A stretch of 64,000 nucleotides of DNA from Leptonema illini DSM 21528 (GTDB taxonomy: Bacteria; Spirochaetota; Leptospiria; Leptospirales; Leptonemataceae): the NCBI RefSeq assembly GCF_000243335.1, contig NZ_JH597773.1, positions 3,404,156 through 3,468,155 on the forward strand, in the 5' to 3' direction. A model generated the notes under the pieces. It worked only from the letters and a program-made list of their open reading frames with translations. It was not told where the DNA came from and did no database searches. Of the stretch, positions 42,558 through 51,041 are shown one piece after another. A program made the translations under genes and the position numbers. Position 1 is the stretch's first letter. Every line of letters starts with the position of its first letter.

Positions 42558-44108
42558 TTACCTGCTATCCATCGACCCGTTTATGAATTCCATCAGACTT
42601 TCGTATTGCCTGCGATTGAAAAGATTTTCAGTGACGTGCATCTTTTTGTCGATGTAAGGAAGCCTCTTTGACTTCATCATCTGCCGGCTCATATCCAGGG
42701 AAAGGATATCTTCGCGAAGATCGCGAGCATAGCTGGCAAGGATATGGTTTCTTGCAGGCAGTCGACCGTTTTCAAAAGCGGCTCCGGGCAGGCCATCATC
42801 GACGACGGGCAGAATGACGGCGCTGACCTCGGGATCAAGGGCGGCCGAAGCGGCACAATCGCCGTCAGTCAGGCAGAGCTGCAGTAGCGGCCGACGCACA
42901 GGGCGGTGCTGTAGCTTACAGTGACGCTGCTCTGCACAGGAACGAAGTTCTTCTATAGAGTAGGATTGCAGAAGCCTGGAAACGGCATTCTTCTCGATAA
43001 TAGACGCAAGACGCTCATTCACATCGCGGCCACGAGGGCGTAGAAACATGGCAAGGGCCACCGAAGCATCTTCAGAAACCTGCGAAAAGATACGCATATC
43101 AAAAAGCACTCTGTTGCGTTCCGGATTCGACTCCGCATCTTCCATCCACATGACCGTACGGGCAGGCTTTTGTGGAAAGCGGATCAAGACCTCGCGCTCC
43201 ACCTTTGATCCCGATCCCGCCGAAGGAGGCGCCAGAATGCCCGGACCGGCTACAGGATTCAAACGGCAGGGCGTTCCCGAACATGCCTCCCGCAGCTCTA
43301 TCTGGAAGCTGTATAACCCCGGACCGAGCCTTTTGACGGAATCGATCTCGGCATGTTCTTCAATCTGATACCGGCGCAGCATGGCGAAATACGGCCCGTA
43401 CATTCCGCCTGCGCTGCGCACAACGGCGATACCTAGTCGCAGGATTCGCGAAGGCGCTATGCCGTCGGCCCGCAATTGATCAAGGACCAGCCGCGTTTCA
43501 CGCGCACGCAGGCCGAAATTCGCTGCCATGGCTTCCAGTTCCGGTGTGTCATCTCGCTCTTTGCGCAGGCGATCAAAAAGCCTTCCAAGACTGCTCGGTT
43601 GATGCAGTCGATCCTGCCAGATATATGAATTCAAAAGCACAAGCGCATACGTTCGGTCCATATCCAGCGGCATGCGCGGGCGAACGATCAATCCGCAGTT
43701 CTGTGCGTTACGATAACGAACAGTGATAGGAACACGCCGACGATAACTCATGTCGTACAGAAACAGCGTATCGGACTCTTTCTCGGGAATGAGATCCTCT
43801 CTCAAATTGCAGGGAACGGGAACATAGTAATGGCTGCGCGGACTGAAACCGTCGAAGACAAGAGGAATACTCAGAGAGTTCTCTTTGAATAATCGCGCAG
43901 ACGGCGTATCTCCTGGCAGGCGGTAGCTGCCCGTTTCAAGGTCTTTCCTGAAAAGTAGATCGGTAGGCAGCAGATAGGCATCCGCATCCAACCCGGGCAG
44001 AAAGCTTTCTTGAAAGGAGGCGGCTCCAGAACAACCGATGCAAAAAAGGCAAATAAAAAGCGCAGAACGAAGGTTTACTTGTTTTCCCGATAATAAAAGC
44101 CGGTACAT
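42558..44108 (-). CDS. Large lipoprotein, weakly like bacterial virulence-factor lipase N-terminus
   Basis: 516 residues from ATG 44108, where a lipoprotein signal starts (lipobox LFCIGC, Cys26). A longer frame to 44231 is ignored because it runs into the lipL21 leader. The beta-rich section 'NLREDLIPEKESDTLFLYDM...PITVRYRNAQNCGLIVRPRMPLDMDRTYALVLLNSYI' resembles the N-terminal domain of bacterial virulence-factor lipases, which have similar 'P..PL....YAV.LT' strands. No Ser-hydrolase motif was seen, so enzyme activity is doubtful. Membrane-anchored. Upstream of DUF2079 by 3 bases; divergent from lipL21. Confidence 0.7.
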   Translation of the reverse strand: MYRLLLSGKQVNLRSALFICLFCIGCSGAASFQESFLPGLDADAYLLPTDLLFRKDLETGSYRLPGDTPSARLFKENSLSIPLVFDGFSPRSHYYVPVPCNLREDLIPEKESDTLFLYDMSYRRRVPITVRYRNAQNCGLIVRPRMPLDMDRTYALVLLNSYIWQDRLHQPSSLGRLFDRLRKERDDTPELEAMAANFGLRARETRLVLDQLRADGIAPSRILRLGIAVVRSAGGMYGPYFAMLRRYQIEEHAEIDSVKRLGPGLYSFQIELREACSGTPCRLNPVAGPGILAPPSAGSGSKVEREVLIRFPQKPARTVMWMEDAESNPERNRVLFDMRIFSQVSEDASVALAMFLRPRGRDVNERLASIIEKNAVSRLLQSYSIEELRSCAEQRHCKLQHRPVRRPLLQLCLTDGDCAASAALDPEVSAVILPVVDDGLPGAAFENGRLPARNHILASYARDLREDILSLDMSRQMMKSKRLPYIDKKMHVTENLFNRRQYESLMEFINGSMDSR

Positions 44109-44153
44109 CCCATTATCTTTCGCTGGATTTTTCTTGAAGAGTATAAAAAATAA

Positions 44154-44182
44154 TTGAACTGTAAAGGTCATCCTGCTATCCA
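44154..44182 (+). promoter_or_regulatory. Candidate promoter of lipL21
   Basis: TTGAAC (44154-44159), 17-base spacer, TATCCA (44177-44182). Weak -10, but spacing and position fit; the leader of ~60 bases carries AAGGAG before the ATG. Confidence 0.35.
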
Positions 44183-44248
44183 AGAATTCGAAGGGATCAT
44201 GCCCGCAAGGCTGCCCTTCATTTTCGTCCATTTCAAGGAGATCAGTAC

Positions 44249-44833
44249 ATGAAGAAAATCCTCGCCCTGAGTGTCATCGCTCTTTCCATCGGCCTGGCCC
44301 AGTGTGGCGGTGGCGACTCCCGCCGGGATGCTACCACTGTCGGTGAAGCCGGCTGGGTATTTGAAGGCTGGGCTTGCGCTCCCGATGCTGCGCTTGCAAA
44401 ACAAGGCCAGAGCCCTGCAGAATACTGCACCGCTGAAAAGCCGAAAGATTACCTCTATATGAAGTTCTCTGCCGCTGCCTCGCAAAGAGCCATCGATAGC
44501 GGCCGTCTGGCCATGATGATGTCAACCTGCCGCGACGCTGCTCTCACGCAGATCAAAGGCGACGGTCTGTCGAAAATCATCGGCGACTTTCTCGAGCAGG
44601 CTTCGGGCGTATCTGACGGTCAGTCGACTGGCGTTGCCATCGTTCGTCAGAGCCAGGGTCTGATCCGTGGCGCCGGTGTATATGACTGCTGCGCTATCGA
44701 CAACGATACAGGCGCCTGTGTTAAACCCGGTGAAAAAGAAAACTGGGAGCAGTGTATGTGCGTCGGTTACATGAAGTTCCCCGGCGGACAGAAGGCTTTC
44801 GAAACGCAGGCTGAGAAGGCTCAGGCTCAATAA
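44249..44833 (+). CDS. lipL21: LipL21-like outer-membrane lipoprotein
   Basis: 194 residues. Lipoprotein signal MKKILALSVIALSIGLAQC (Cys19 lipidated). The mature sequence has the features of Leptospira LipL21: 'DATTVGEAGWVFEGWA', 'STCRDAA', 'EQASGVSDGQSTGVAIVRQSQGLIRGAGVYDC', 'ENWEQCMCVGYMKFPGGQKAF'. In Leptospira LipL21 is one of the most abundant surface lipoproteins. AAGGAG lies nine bases before the ATG and a strong terminator follows, fitting high expression. Confidence 0.92.
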   Translation: MKKILALSVIALSIGLAQCGGGDSRRDATTVGEAGWVFEGWACAPDAALAKQGQSPAEYCTAEKPKDYLYMKFSAAASQRAIDSGRLAMMMSTCRDAALTQIKGDGLSKIIGDFLEQASGVSDGQSTGVAIVRQSQGLIRGAGVYDCCAIDNDTGACVKPGEKENWEQCMCVGYMKFPGGQKAFETQAEKAQAQ

Positions 44834-44854
44834 TCCTGACTCTATGTTTGCTTC

Positions 44855-44887
44855 AAAAGGCGGAGTTGAAAAGCTCCGCCTTTTTTG
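44855..44887 (+). terminator. Rho-independent terminator of lipL21
   Basis: AAAAGGCGGAG (44855-44865) and CTCCGCC (44874-44880) with T6 following; 22 bases after the lipL21 stop. Confidence 0.9.
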
Positions 44888-44990
44888 TTTGGAAGCGCTC
44901 CGGCCGTGAGATGCTTTGTTTATAGTATTCTTGTGAGTTTTCGAGTAACGGCATCGACGCAAACTGAGCAATAAACTGCCAGCTCCATGT

Positions 44991-45617
44991 TCAGAAGAAA
45001 CCTGCAAAGAGATTGCCTTTCTTCTTTTCCCATTCGGCATAGTATTGCATTCTCAGCAGACCCTTCTCGGCGTAATCGTTGCGATGCGTCGTTCCTTCAG
45101 CGCGGCCCGTGTTATGAATGCGAAAACATGCCTCCCAGTCCTTCTTTACGATCTGCGACAGATAATGACGTTGCATGTAGGCGATACTCCAGAGAAGATG
45201 ATACTCTCCAGATAGATCCTGAATCGAACATCCCAGATCCAGGCAGTGATACCCCATGATCTGAGTCAGACCGTAGCTGGTCGCCAGCTCGCGCAGCTCG
45301 GCATCTGATAGCATGCGGATCCTTTCAGCGGGCAGGCGTCCGAACGAACGCCCCTGATTCTTCATTTCAAGAAGTCTCTGGTATACCTTTGGCTCAAAGC
45401 GCCGACTATCACGATTACCGGGCGGATGGCTCTCAAGCGAAATGAGAGCGGCAAGAAAAGCGGCCGGTATCTCTGTACCGTCGACGGCCGCTTCGATCTC
45501 GGGATGCAGGCGATGATAGATGTGGAGCATCACGGCATCATCCTGATTGCGCGGACATCCGGCCAGGAAAACGAAGAACAGAGGGATCAGGAATCGCAAC
45601 TTTCGAGAGAGAGGCAT
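44991..45617 (-). CDS. Lipoprotein lytic transglycosylase-like protein
   Basis: 208 residues. Signal ends at LAGC (Cys21). A goose-lysozyme/SLT-like fold is suggested by 'IPAAFLAALISLESHPPGNRDSRRFEPKVYQRLL' with Glu62, and 'ELATSYGLTQIMGYHCLDLG' which matches the SLT 'S.GL.QI' motif; later 'SIAYMQRHYL' and 'DWEACFRIHNTGRAEG' complete it. Expected to cut peptidoglycan glycans in the periplasm. It follows the other transglycosylase by 12 bases. Confidence 0.83.
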   Translation of the reverse strand: MPLSRKLRFLIPLFFVFLAGCPRNQDDAVMLHIYHRLHPEIEAAVDGTEIPAAFLAALISLESHPPGNRDSRRFEPKVYQRLLEMKNQGRSFGRLPAERIRMLSDAELRELATSYGLTQIMGYHCLDLGCSIQDLSGEYHLLWSIAYMQRHYLSQIVKKDWEACFRIHNTGRAEGTTHRNDYAEKGLLRMQYYAEWEKKKGNLFAGFF

Positions 45618-45629
45618 GAGTCTGTCAGG

Positions 45630-46166
45630 CTACGGTTGCTGAAGGGAGTTCAAGGTTTTTTTGATCTTCTTGATGTACTGCTGCGTCTCTTCAAACGGAG
45701 GAACTCCTTTGAAGCGATCGACGGCTCCGGGGCCGGCATTATAAGCCGCCAGCGTACGATCAAGATCTCCGTATCGACCGGCCATCTGCTTCAAGAAGCG
45801 AATGCCGCCTTCGAGATTCTCGGACGGATCATGCGGATCAACGCCCAGCATTTCGGCCGTCTGCGGCATGAGCTGCATCAATCCAATAGCGCCTTTCGGC
45901 GAGACGGCCTTCGGATTACCGTTGCTTTCGGCCTTCACGACAGCACGCACCAGATCGGGAGAGACGCCCTGCTTCTTCGATTCTTCCTGGATGAGCTGCT
46001 CGAGCATACCCGAGAATAAGACGGGTTTTTCGGGCGAAACTGCCGCCCTCTCAGACTCTGATGTGGAGGATGTGTTCAGAGCCGGTTCCACCGCGGGGCG
46101 AGGCTGAAAGCGATTGTGGATTTCCTGAATGCGTTGATCAATCTGCGTGATACGATCCGAAATCAT
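45630..46166 (-). CDS. Lytic transglycosylase, SLT domain
   Basis: 178 residues without a clear signal peptide; the N-terminal half is a helical, Ser/Pro-rich arm. The SLT domain starts at about 62: catalytic Glu80 in 'VSPDLVRAVVKAESNGNP', 'SPKGAIGLMQLMPQTAEMLGV', 'NLEGGIRFLKQMAGRYG', 'TLAAYNAGPGAV'. Cleaves glycan strands to 1,6-anhydro ends. In spirochaetes such enzymes can assist flagellar insertion, but no flagellar gene is next to it. Operon with 44991-45617. Confidence 0.9.
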   Translation of the reverse strand: MISDRITQIDQRIQEIHNRFQPRPAVEPALNTSSTSESERAAVSPEKPVLFSGMLEQLIQEESKKQGVSPDLVRAVVKAESNGNPKAVSPKGAIGLMQLMPQTAEMLGVDPHDPSENLEGGIRFLKQMAGRYGDLDRTLAAYNAGPGAVDRFKGVPPFEETQQYIKKIKKTLNSLQQP

Positions 46167-46249
46167 GATTATGTCTCGGCAGAATTATTGAAATGCACAA
46201 GGAAAAAAACTCATTGATCGTGATGAAAAACCGATAACGATGCCCCTTC

Positions 46250-47212
46250 ATGACAGAAAATCCATACGCTCCCTCGCAGGCCTCTCTCGCCGATACGATT
46301 CATGCCGACCAGGTGCGCCCGCTTCCGCTGTCGGGTGGCGAGATTTTTTCCGGCGCCTTTCGATTGATGGGCGAGAATTTCTGGGCTCTCTGTGGCATAG
46401 GCATCCTCTGGTATCTGATCTCTATCTTTGCCGTAAACTCCTTCGTCGGACTGATCGCAATACCGCATCTGATGGCCGGGCTGGCGCTTGTCGGTTACCG
46501 ATTCTACCGCAAACAGGGAGCGCTGGAACATCTCTTTGATGGTTTCCAGAAATTCGGGCCCGTACTTGGCTTCGGACTCCTGCTGATGGTCGCTTCGTTC
46601 GGAATGCTCATCCTGTTCGCAATGATCGGCGGTGCTATGGGCGCCTGGGCGGCATCAACAGGGCTTGAGCTCGAACAGCTCTTTGAAGCGGAATTGCCAA
46701 TGGCTGTCGGAGGGACCATCATCGCCGTTCTCTTGATGATCTACGTCTATCACTATCTCGCGGGTCGCCTGATTCTTGTGTTTCCTCTTATCGTCTATTT
46801 TCAGCATGGCATCGGGTCGGCCTTCTCGGTCTCCTGGAAAGCGACGTCGGCAAGCGCACATGCCATCGCTCTTCAGCACATGCTCTTCGATTTCGTGTTC
46901 TATTTTCTTGGCTTTTTACTGCTATGTATCGGCGTCGTTCCGGCCTTCGGTTTGATGATCGCCTTTCGAGGAGCCGTCTGCGGTCCTCTGCTCGATCATC
47001 TCTACCCGGAAGGAGCTCCGCTTCTTTCGCCTGTAGCAAGACAGCCCATCGGCCCACCTGCCACCGCGCAGCAAACGTCAGCGACCGACGCTCAGCCCCC
47101 CTCAGGCCAAACGTCTCCACCAACGACGACGAATACCGATACGCCGATCCCGAGAGACGATGATCGCTTCAAGCCGCCTTCGTTCCCCTCGGGCCCGAAC
47201 CCTTACAGCTGA
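46250..47212 (+). CDS. Multi-pass membrane protein with Pro-rich tail
   Basis: 320 residues. Starts with a hydrophilic 'NPYAPSQASLAD' type segment, then about six membrane helices between 30 and 255, and a Pro/Thr/Gln-rich cytoplasmic or periplasmic tail. The hydrophobic part resembles the DUF975/YciC-like class of membrane proteins ('GEIFSGAFRLMGENFWALCGIGILWYL'), but I would not assign a family. Convergent with the MscS gene (3 bases between stops). Confidence 0.75.
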   Translation: MTENPYAPSQASLADTIHADQVRPLPLSGGEIFSGAFRLMGENFWALCGIGILWYLISIFAVNSFVGLIAIPHLMAGLALVGYRFYRKQGALEHLFDGFQKFGPVLGFGLLLMVASFGMLILFAMIGGAMGAWAASTGLELEQLFEAELPMAVGGTIIAVLLMIYVYHYLAGRLILVFPLIVYFQHGIGSAFSVSWKATSASAHAIALQHMLFDFVFYFLGFLLLCIGVVPAFGLMIAFRGAVCGPLLDHLYPEGAPLLSPVARQPIGPPATAQQTSATDAQPPSGQTSPPTTTNTDTPIPRDDDRFKPPSFPSGPNPYS

Positions 47213-47214
47213 GG

Positions 47215-48090
47215 CTATTCTCCTGACGAATAGTGTTCGTGCAGATGTATGTCGTTCTCTGTCGCGAAACGCAGAAGTATCTCGCGCCAGATCTGATCGG
47301 TCAGGATGCGACGGTTCTTCGGCTCGCACAGATGGCGGATCGTTAACAGAACCGCTCCGCCTCTGTACTCGACGTAAACGATCGGTCGAACTCGGTTAAA
47401 CTTAATCAGGTAAAGGTCTTCGGATCTTTTCAGTCGTTCGTCATCGACAGAGATGCGTTCAAGCTTTTCGGCGGCGATCGATTCGATGATAGCGAGCGCC
47501 TTCTGCCAATCGCTCTTAAGCGTTACCGGCACGCGTATCTCGTTCCAGTTGAAGGCGAATTCCTTGCTGGCATTGGATAGCGGTTGCGTGAGCAGCGCAG
47601 AGTTCGGGATGTGAACGACCCGCCCCGTACTCTGCCCTCCCAGCTTCGGATGCGCCGTTTCGATAATCGTAAAATCCATAAGCCGGATGTCGATGACGTC
47701 CCCATACAGGTCCATGATTCCAATGCGGTTTCCCACTTCGAAAGGCTTGCGCACGACGACATAAAACCATCCGCTGATGTTCATCAGTATCTCTTTGTTT
47801 ACGATAAGGATACCTGCGCCAAAGATACCGATGATGGCGGCAATGCCCTGCAAAGAGGGAAGCCAGAGCGGCAGAGCGATCATCACAAAGACAAGAGCGG
47901 CAAGATAACCGGTGTTCAGCTTCCAGTGCCGGAACGAGACGCGATCCTTGAGACGACGCCGCAAAAAGCGCAGAGCGATCCATCGCGCGAGGACGATCAC
48001 CGCTACGAGCACTGACGTATAAAGCACATTCTGGAAAACGACCTTCTCTGAGAGGGCCGATAGGATGCCTGTCAACAGCTCGTTCATCAT
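47215..48090 (-). CDS. MscS-type mechanosensitive channel
   Basis: 291 residues, two to three membrane helices. The pore-lining and beta domain read 'GIAAIIGIFGAGILIVNKEILMNISGWFYVVVRKPFEVGNRIGIMDLYGDVIDIRLMDFTIIET', with 'GRVVHIPNSALLTQPLSNAS' after it, as in MscS. Opens under membrane tension to release solutes. The start (48090) overlaps no gene; LemA begins 88 bases away on the opposite strand. Confidence 0.9.
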   Translation of the reverse strand: MMNELLTGILSALSEKVVFQNVLYTSVLVAVIVLARWIALRFLRRRLKDRVSFRHWKLNTGYLAALVFVMIALPLWLPSLQGIAAIIGIFGAGILIVNKEILMNISGWFYVVVRKPFEVGNRIGIMDLYGDVIDIRLMDFTIIETAHPKLGGQSTGRVVHIPNSALLTQPLSNASKEFAFNWNEIRVPVTLKSDWQKALAIIESIAAEKLERISVDDERLKRSEDLYLIKFNRVRPIVYVEYRGGAVLLTIRHLCEPKNRRILTDQIWREILLRFATENDIHLHEHYSSGE

Positions 48091-48178
48091 CTCCGAATGC
48101 TATGGCAGCGATTCGCCGTCAATCAGGAGCCTCGCGTTTTCTGTTGACAGAACTCTCCATAATCGATTGAATGCGGCC

Positions 48179-48787
48179 ATGACTCAGTCATTCCTTCGCA
48201 AAGCCCTTAAAATTGCCGGGCTGCTCCTCGTCACGGCCTCAGTATCAAACTGCGGCTACAATCAGATTCAGGTTCAGGACGAACAGGTGAATGCCGCCTG
48301 GTCCGAGGTAGTGAACCAGTATCAGCGCCGTTTCGATCTGATCCCGAACCTTGTCGAAGTCGTCAAAGGTTATGCCAAACATGAAAAAGAGGTTCTGACC
48401 GCCGTTACCGAGGCCCGCTCGCGTGTGGGTTCCATTCAGGCAACTCCCGAGCTCGTCAACAATCCACAGGCCTTCCAGCAATTCCAGAACGCTCAGGGAG
48501 AACTGACCGGCGCCCTTCAACGACTGATGGTCGTCGTCGAAAACTATCCCGATCTGAAAGCGAACGAAAACTTCCGCGATTTACAGGCACAGATCGAAGG
48601 GACCGAAAACCGCATTACAGTGGCTCGCAAACGATATATCGAATCTGTGCAAGCTTATAACACTACGATTCGCGTCTTCCCGAACGTCATCACCGCGAAA
48701 ATATTCGGCTATCAGACGAAGCCTAACTTCTCCGTAGAAAATGAAGGGCAGATCTCCAAACCACCTGCCGTGAATTTTTCGAACTGA
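48179..48787 (+). CDS. lemA: LemA family lipoprotein-like protein
   Basis: 202 residues from ATG 48179. Signal with Cys25 (SVSNC). 'DEQVNAAWSEVVNQYQRRFDLIPNLVEVVKGYAKHEKEVLTAVTEARSRV' is the LemA core, and 'NRITVARKRYIESVQAYNTTIRVFPNVITAKIFGYQTKPNFSVE' ends it. Helical coiled-coil domain exposed to the periplasm. Its own job is unknown, but it is typically next to TPM-domain genes, as here (2 and then 7 bases apart). Confidence 0.93.
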   Translation: MTQSFLRKALKIAGLLLVTASVSNCGYNQIQVQDEQVNAAWSEVVNQYQRRFDLIPNLVEVVKGYAKHEKEVLTAVTEARSRVGSIQATPELVNNPQAFQQFQNAQGELTGALQRLMVVVENYPDLKANENFRDLQAQIEGTENRITVARKRYIESVQAYNTTIRVFPNVITAKIFGYQTKPNFSVENEGQISKPPAVNFSN

Positions 48788-48789
48788 CC

Positions 48790-49284
48790 ATGCTGCGTCT
48801 GATCAAACATTTCTTTTCGGGCAAGTGGCGTATTCGATCCCTCTTTCCCGAGGCCTCCATGCTGGCGATCCGTGACAGGATCGCCTCGTCTGAAAAGAAG
48901 CATCGCGGCGAAATCGTATTCGCCGTCGAGCCCTCGCTGGATCCCCGCGAAATCATCGCCGGCAAGACGCCCCGCGAGAAGGCCGTCGAAGCGTTCTCCA
49001 ATCTTCGCGTATGGGATACCGAAGAGAACAACGGCGTACTCATCTATCTTCTGCTCGCCGATAACGATATTGAAATCCTTGCCGATCGCGGCGTGCACCG
49101 AGCGGCCGGGCCCGAGTTCTTTGAGCGTATCTGCCGCGAGATAGAAGAGGCCTATCGCAAGGGCGATTTTCTGAACGGCACGCTGAGCGGCATCGATAGC
49201 GTTTCGCAGAAACTCGAAGAACTGTATCCTCGCGACGGGCGGGTCGATCGCAACGAACTGCCCGATCGTCCGGCTGTCCTGTGA
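48790..49284 (+). CDS. TPM domain protein, short form
   Basis: 164 residues. 'FPEASMLAIRDRIASSEKKHRGEIVFAVEPSL' and 'VWDTEENNGVLIYLLLADNDIEILADRGVHRAAGPEFFERICREIEEAYRKGDFLNGTLSGIDSVSQKLEELYP' match the TPM/YgcG fold, including the acidic residues that can bind metal. No signal peptide. Between lemA and the longer TPM gene in one operon. Confidence 0.87.
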   Translation: MLRLIKHFFSGKWRIRSLFPEASMLAIRDRIASSEKKHRGEIVFAVEPSLDPREIIAGKTPREKAVEAFSNLRVWDTEENNGVLIYLLLADNDIEILADRGVHRAAGPEFFERICREIEEAYRKGDFLNGTLSGIDSVSQKLEELYPRDGRVDRNELPDRPAVL

Positions 49285-49291
49285 GTCTATC

Positions 49292-50149
49292 ATGCATCCA
49301 TTGCTGAGACGTATTTTTCGTACCGCCGTTCTTACCATGCTGATCATGAGTCTGCCACAGCTGCTCATGGCGCAGATTCCCGTACCCGAGCTGACCGGGC
49401 GCGTCGTCGATCTCAGCGGAGCGCTCTCTACCGAAGAGGTGCAGCTGCTTGAAAAAGAGTTAGCCGAACTGGAAACCCGCAAAGGAAGCCAGATCGCAAT
49501 TCTCATGGTCTCAACCACCGACGGAGAGGTGATCGAGGATTTCTCCATGCGCGTGGCTGAGGCCTGGAAGATCGGCCGAAAGGGCACCGATGACGGCATC
49601 CTGATTACGGTAGCAAAAGACGATCGTAAGATGCGCATCGAAGTCGGCTACGGGCTGGAAGGGGTTATCCCCGACGCCACGGCAAAGCGTATCATCAGCG
49701 AGCAGATGGCTCCGGAGTTCCGAAACGGTAACTTTTACGCCGGCCTTCATGCCGCCGTTTCTACAATGACGCGTCTGATCGACGGCGAAAAGCTTCCACC
49801 CCCTTCGACAGAAGCCTCGTTTGATGAAGACGATGGAACGCTGGGCGGAGGCTTCTTCTTCGGATCGGCCATCAGCTCCTTTGTCATGCACTGGTTTCTT
49901 CCTACTCCGCTGGCCGTCATACTGGCAGCCCTTGCCACGTGGATCGTTTCGATGTTCTTCGTGGGCTTCTCTTTCTCCAATCTGTTCATTCTCTCTCTGG
50001 CAGCCGTCATCGGCGTGACCTGGTATCGCTTTCGTGGCGGCGGAGGCAGCAGCTCCAGTGGCGGATGGTCCAGCTCGGGCAGTAGCTCGGGTGGCTTCTC
50101 AGGAGGCGGCGGCAGCTTCGGAGGCGGTGGATCATCGGGCTCGTGGTAA
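49292..50149 (+). CDS. TPM domain protein with Gly/Ser-rich tail (YgcG-like)
   Basis: 285 residues. Signal peptide (about 1-28), TPM domain 'LTGRVVDLSGALSTEEVQLLEKELAELETRKGSQIAILMV...RKGTDDGILITVAKDDRKMRIEVGYGLEGVIPDATAKRIISEQMAPEFRNGNFYAGLHAAVSTM', two membrane helices (about 195-245), and a repetitive GGGGSSSSGGWSSSG-type tail ending 'FGGGGSSGSW'. The TPM-plus-Gly-tail layout is a known YgcG form found with LemA. Thought to be envelope-associated; biochemical role not settled. Confidence 0.9.
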   Translation: MHPLLRRIFRTAVLTMLIMSLPQLLMAQIPVPELTGRVVDLSGALSTEEVQLLEKELAELETRKGSQIAILMVSTTDGEVIEDFSMRVAEAWKIGRKGTDDGILITVAKDDRKMRIEVGYGLEGVIPDATAKRIISEQMAPEFRNGNFYAGLHAAVSTMTRLIDGEKLPPPSTEASFDEDDGTLGGGFFFGSAISSFVMHWFLPTPLAVILAALATWIVSMFFVGFSFSNLFILSLAAVIGVTWYRFRGGGGSSSSGGWSSSGSSSGGFSGGGGSFGGGGSSGSW

Positions 50150-50213
50150 GCGGTTCATCGGGCTCAGTGCAGTGAAACCCCTGCACCATACATTCAACGG
50201 AAACAGGAGCTTT

Positions 50214-51041
50214 ATGAAACAGAAAACAATGTTATGGGTCGTAGCGGCGATCATGCTCTTCTTCGCCGCATGCGACAAACGAAAGGATCCGGCCAGCGTC
50301 ATCGACGACTCTCTGCGATGTCAGCTTTTCGGCGAGTGTCAGGGCAATACGACGTTCGGCATGGTAGGCGATAGCTGGACCGATTTCGCTCTTGGCCTGC
50401 CTGTTCTCGTCGACCTCTACGACCAGTTAACCGAAGTGCATGGCTATCGCATCACCGCCTCAAACCTCGCCGGACTGACCCTCCGTACAGAATGGGAAAG
50501 CCGCCGCGGTTTCGAGAGAGTGATCCATAACGGCGGACCGAACATGCGTTATATGCTGCTCAGCCTTGGCGGGAACGATATGATTGCAAGCGAAGGCGAA
50601 TACAGCAACATCCCCGAAGATATTGCCGACGTCCGCCTTGCAAATTACGAATCACGACTTCGCTTGCTTATTATGAACGGCGACCTGCTCAAGCAGTCGC
50701 TTTATGGCGGTGAGCCGCTCACGTGGATCATTCATGGTTATGATTACCTGAACCCGCTGAAAGAGAATAGCTGCGTCAATGATTATTCGCAGGGGCCGAG
50801 TTCAATTACTCAAAATCAATTGCCGGAGTATATCATTACACAGTTCAACGCCAGGCTTCAATACCTGACGACACAGATTCCCAATCTGCGTTATATCGAC
50901 GCAAGGGGCACTCTCGGCGGGCCTCCCTATTCCGATGCCAGCCTTATGTTCGACTGCATTCATCCGAATAACGACGGCTTCGCTCTCTACGGCGCTGCCT
51001 ACGCCACTCGCCTTGATCTTCTTACAGGAGGAGCACGATGA
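50214..51041 (+). CDS. SGNH/GDSL hydrolase-type lipoprotein
   Basis: 275 residues from ATG 50214 (AGGAG at 50205). Lipoprotein signal ends FFAAC (Cys20). SGNH motifs in order: 'MVGDSWTDF' with the Ser nucleophile in a GDSW form, 'LAGLTLRTE', 'LLSLGGNDMI', and 'FDCIHPNNDGFALYG' with the Asp-x2-His. Predicted esterase or lipase on the outer surface or in the periplasm. Its stop overlaps the next start (ATGA). Confidence 0.88.
   Translation: MKQKTMLWVVAAIMLFFAACDKRKDPASVIDDSLRCQLFGECQGNTTFGMVGDSWTDFALGLPVLVDLYDQLTEVHGYRITASNLAGLTLRTEWESRRGFERVIHNGGPNMRYMLLSLGGNDMIASEGEYSNIPEDIADVRLANYESRLRLLIMNGDLLKQSLYGGEPLTWIIHGYDYLNPLKENSCVNDYSQGPSSITQNQLPEYIITQFNARLQYLTTQIPNLRYIDARGTLGGPPYSDASLMFDCIHPNNDGFALYGAAYATRLDLLTGGAR

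Noticed and set aside
44522-45040. 172-residue minus-strand frame near lipL21
   Set aside because: Overlaps LipL21 and the transglycosylase; no start signal or family.
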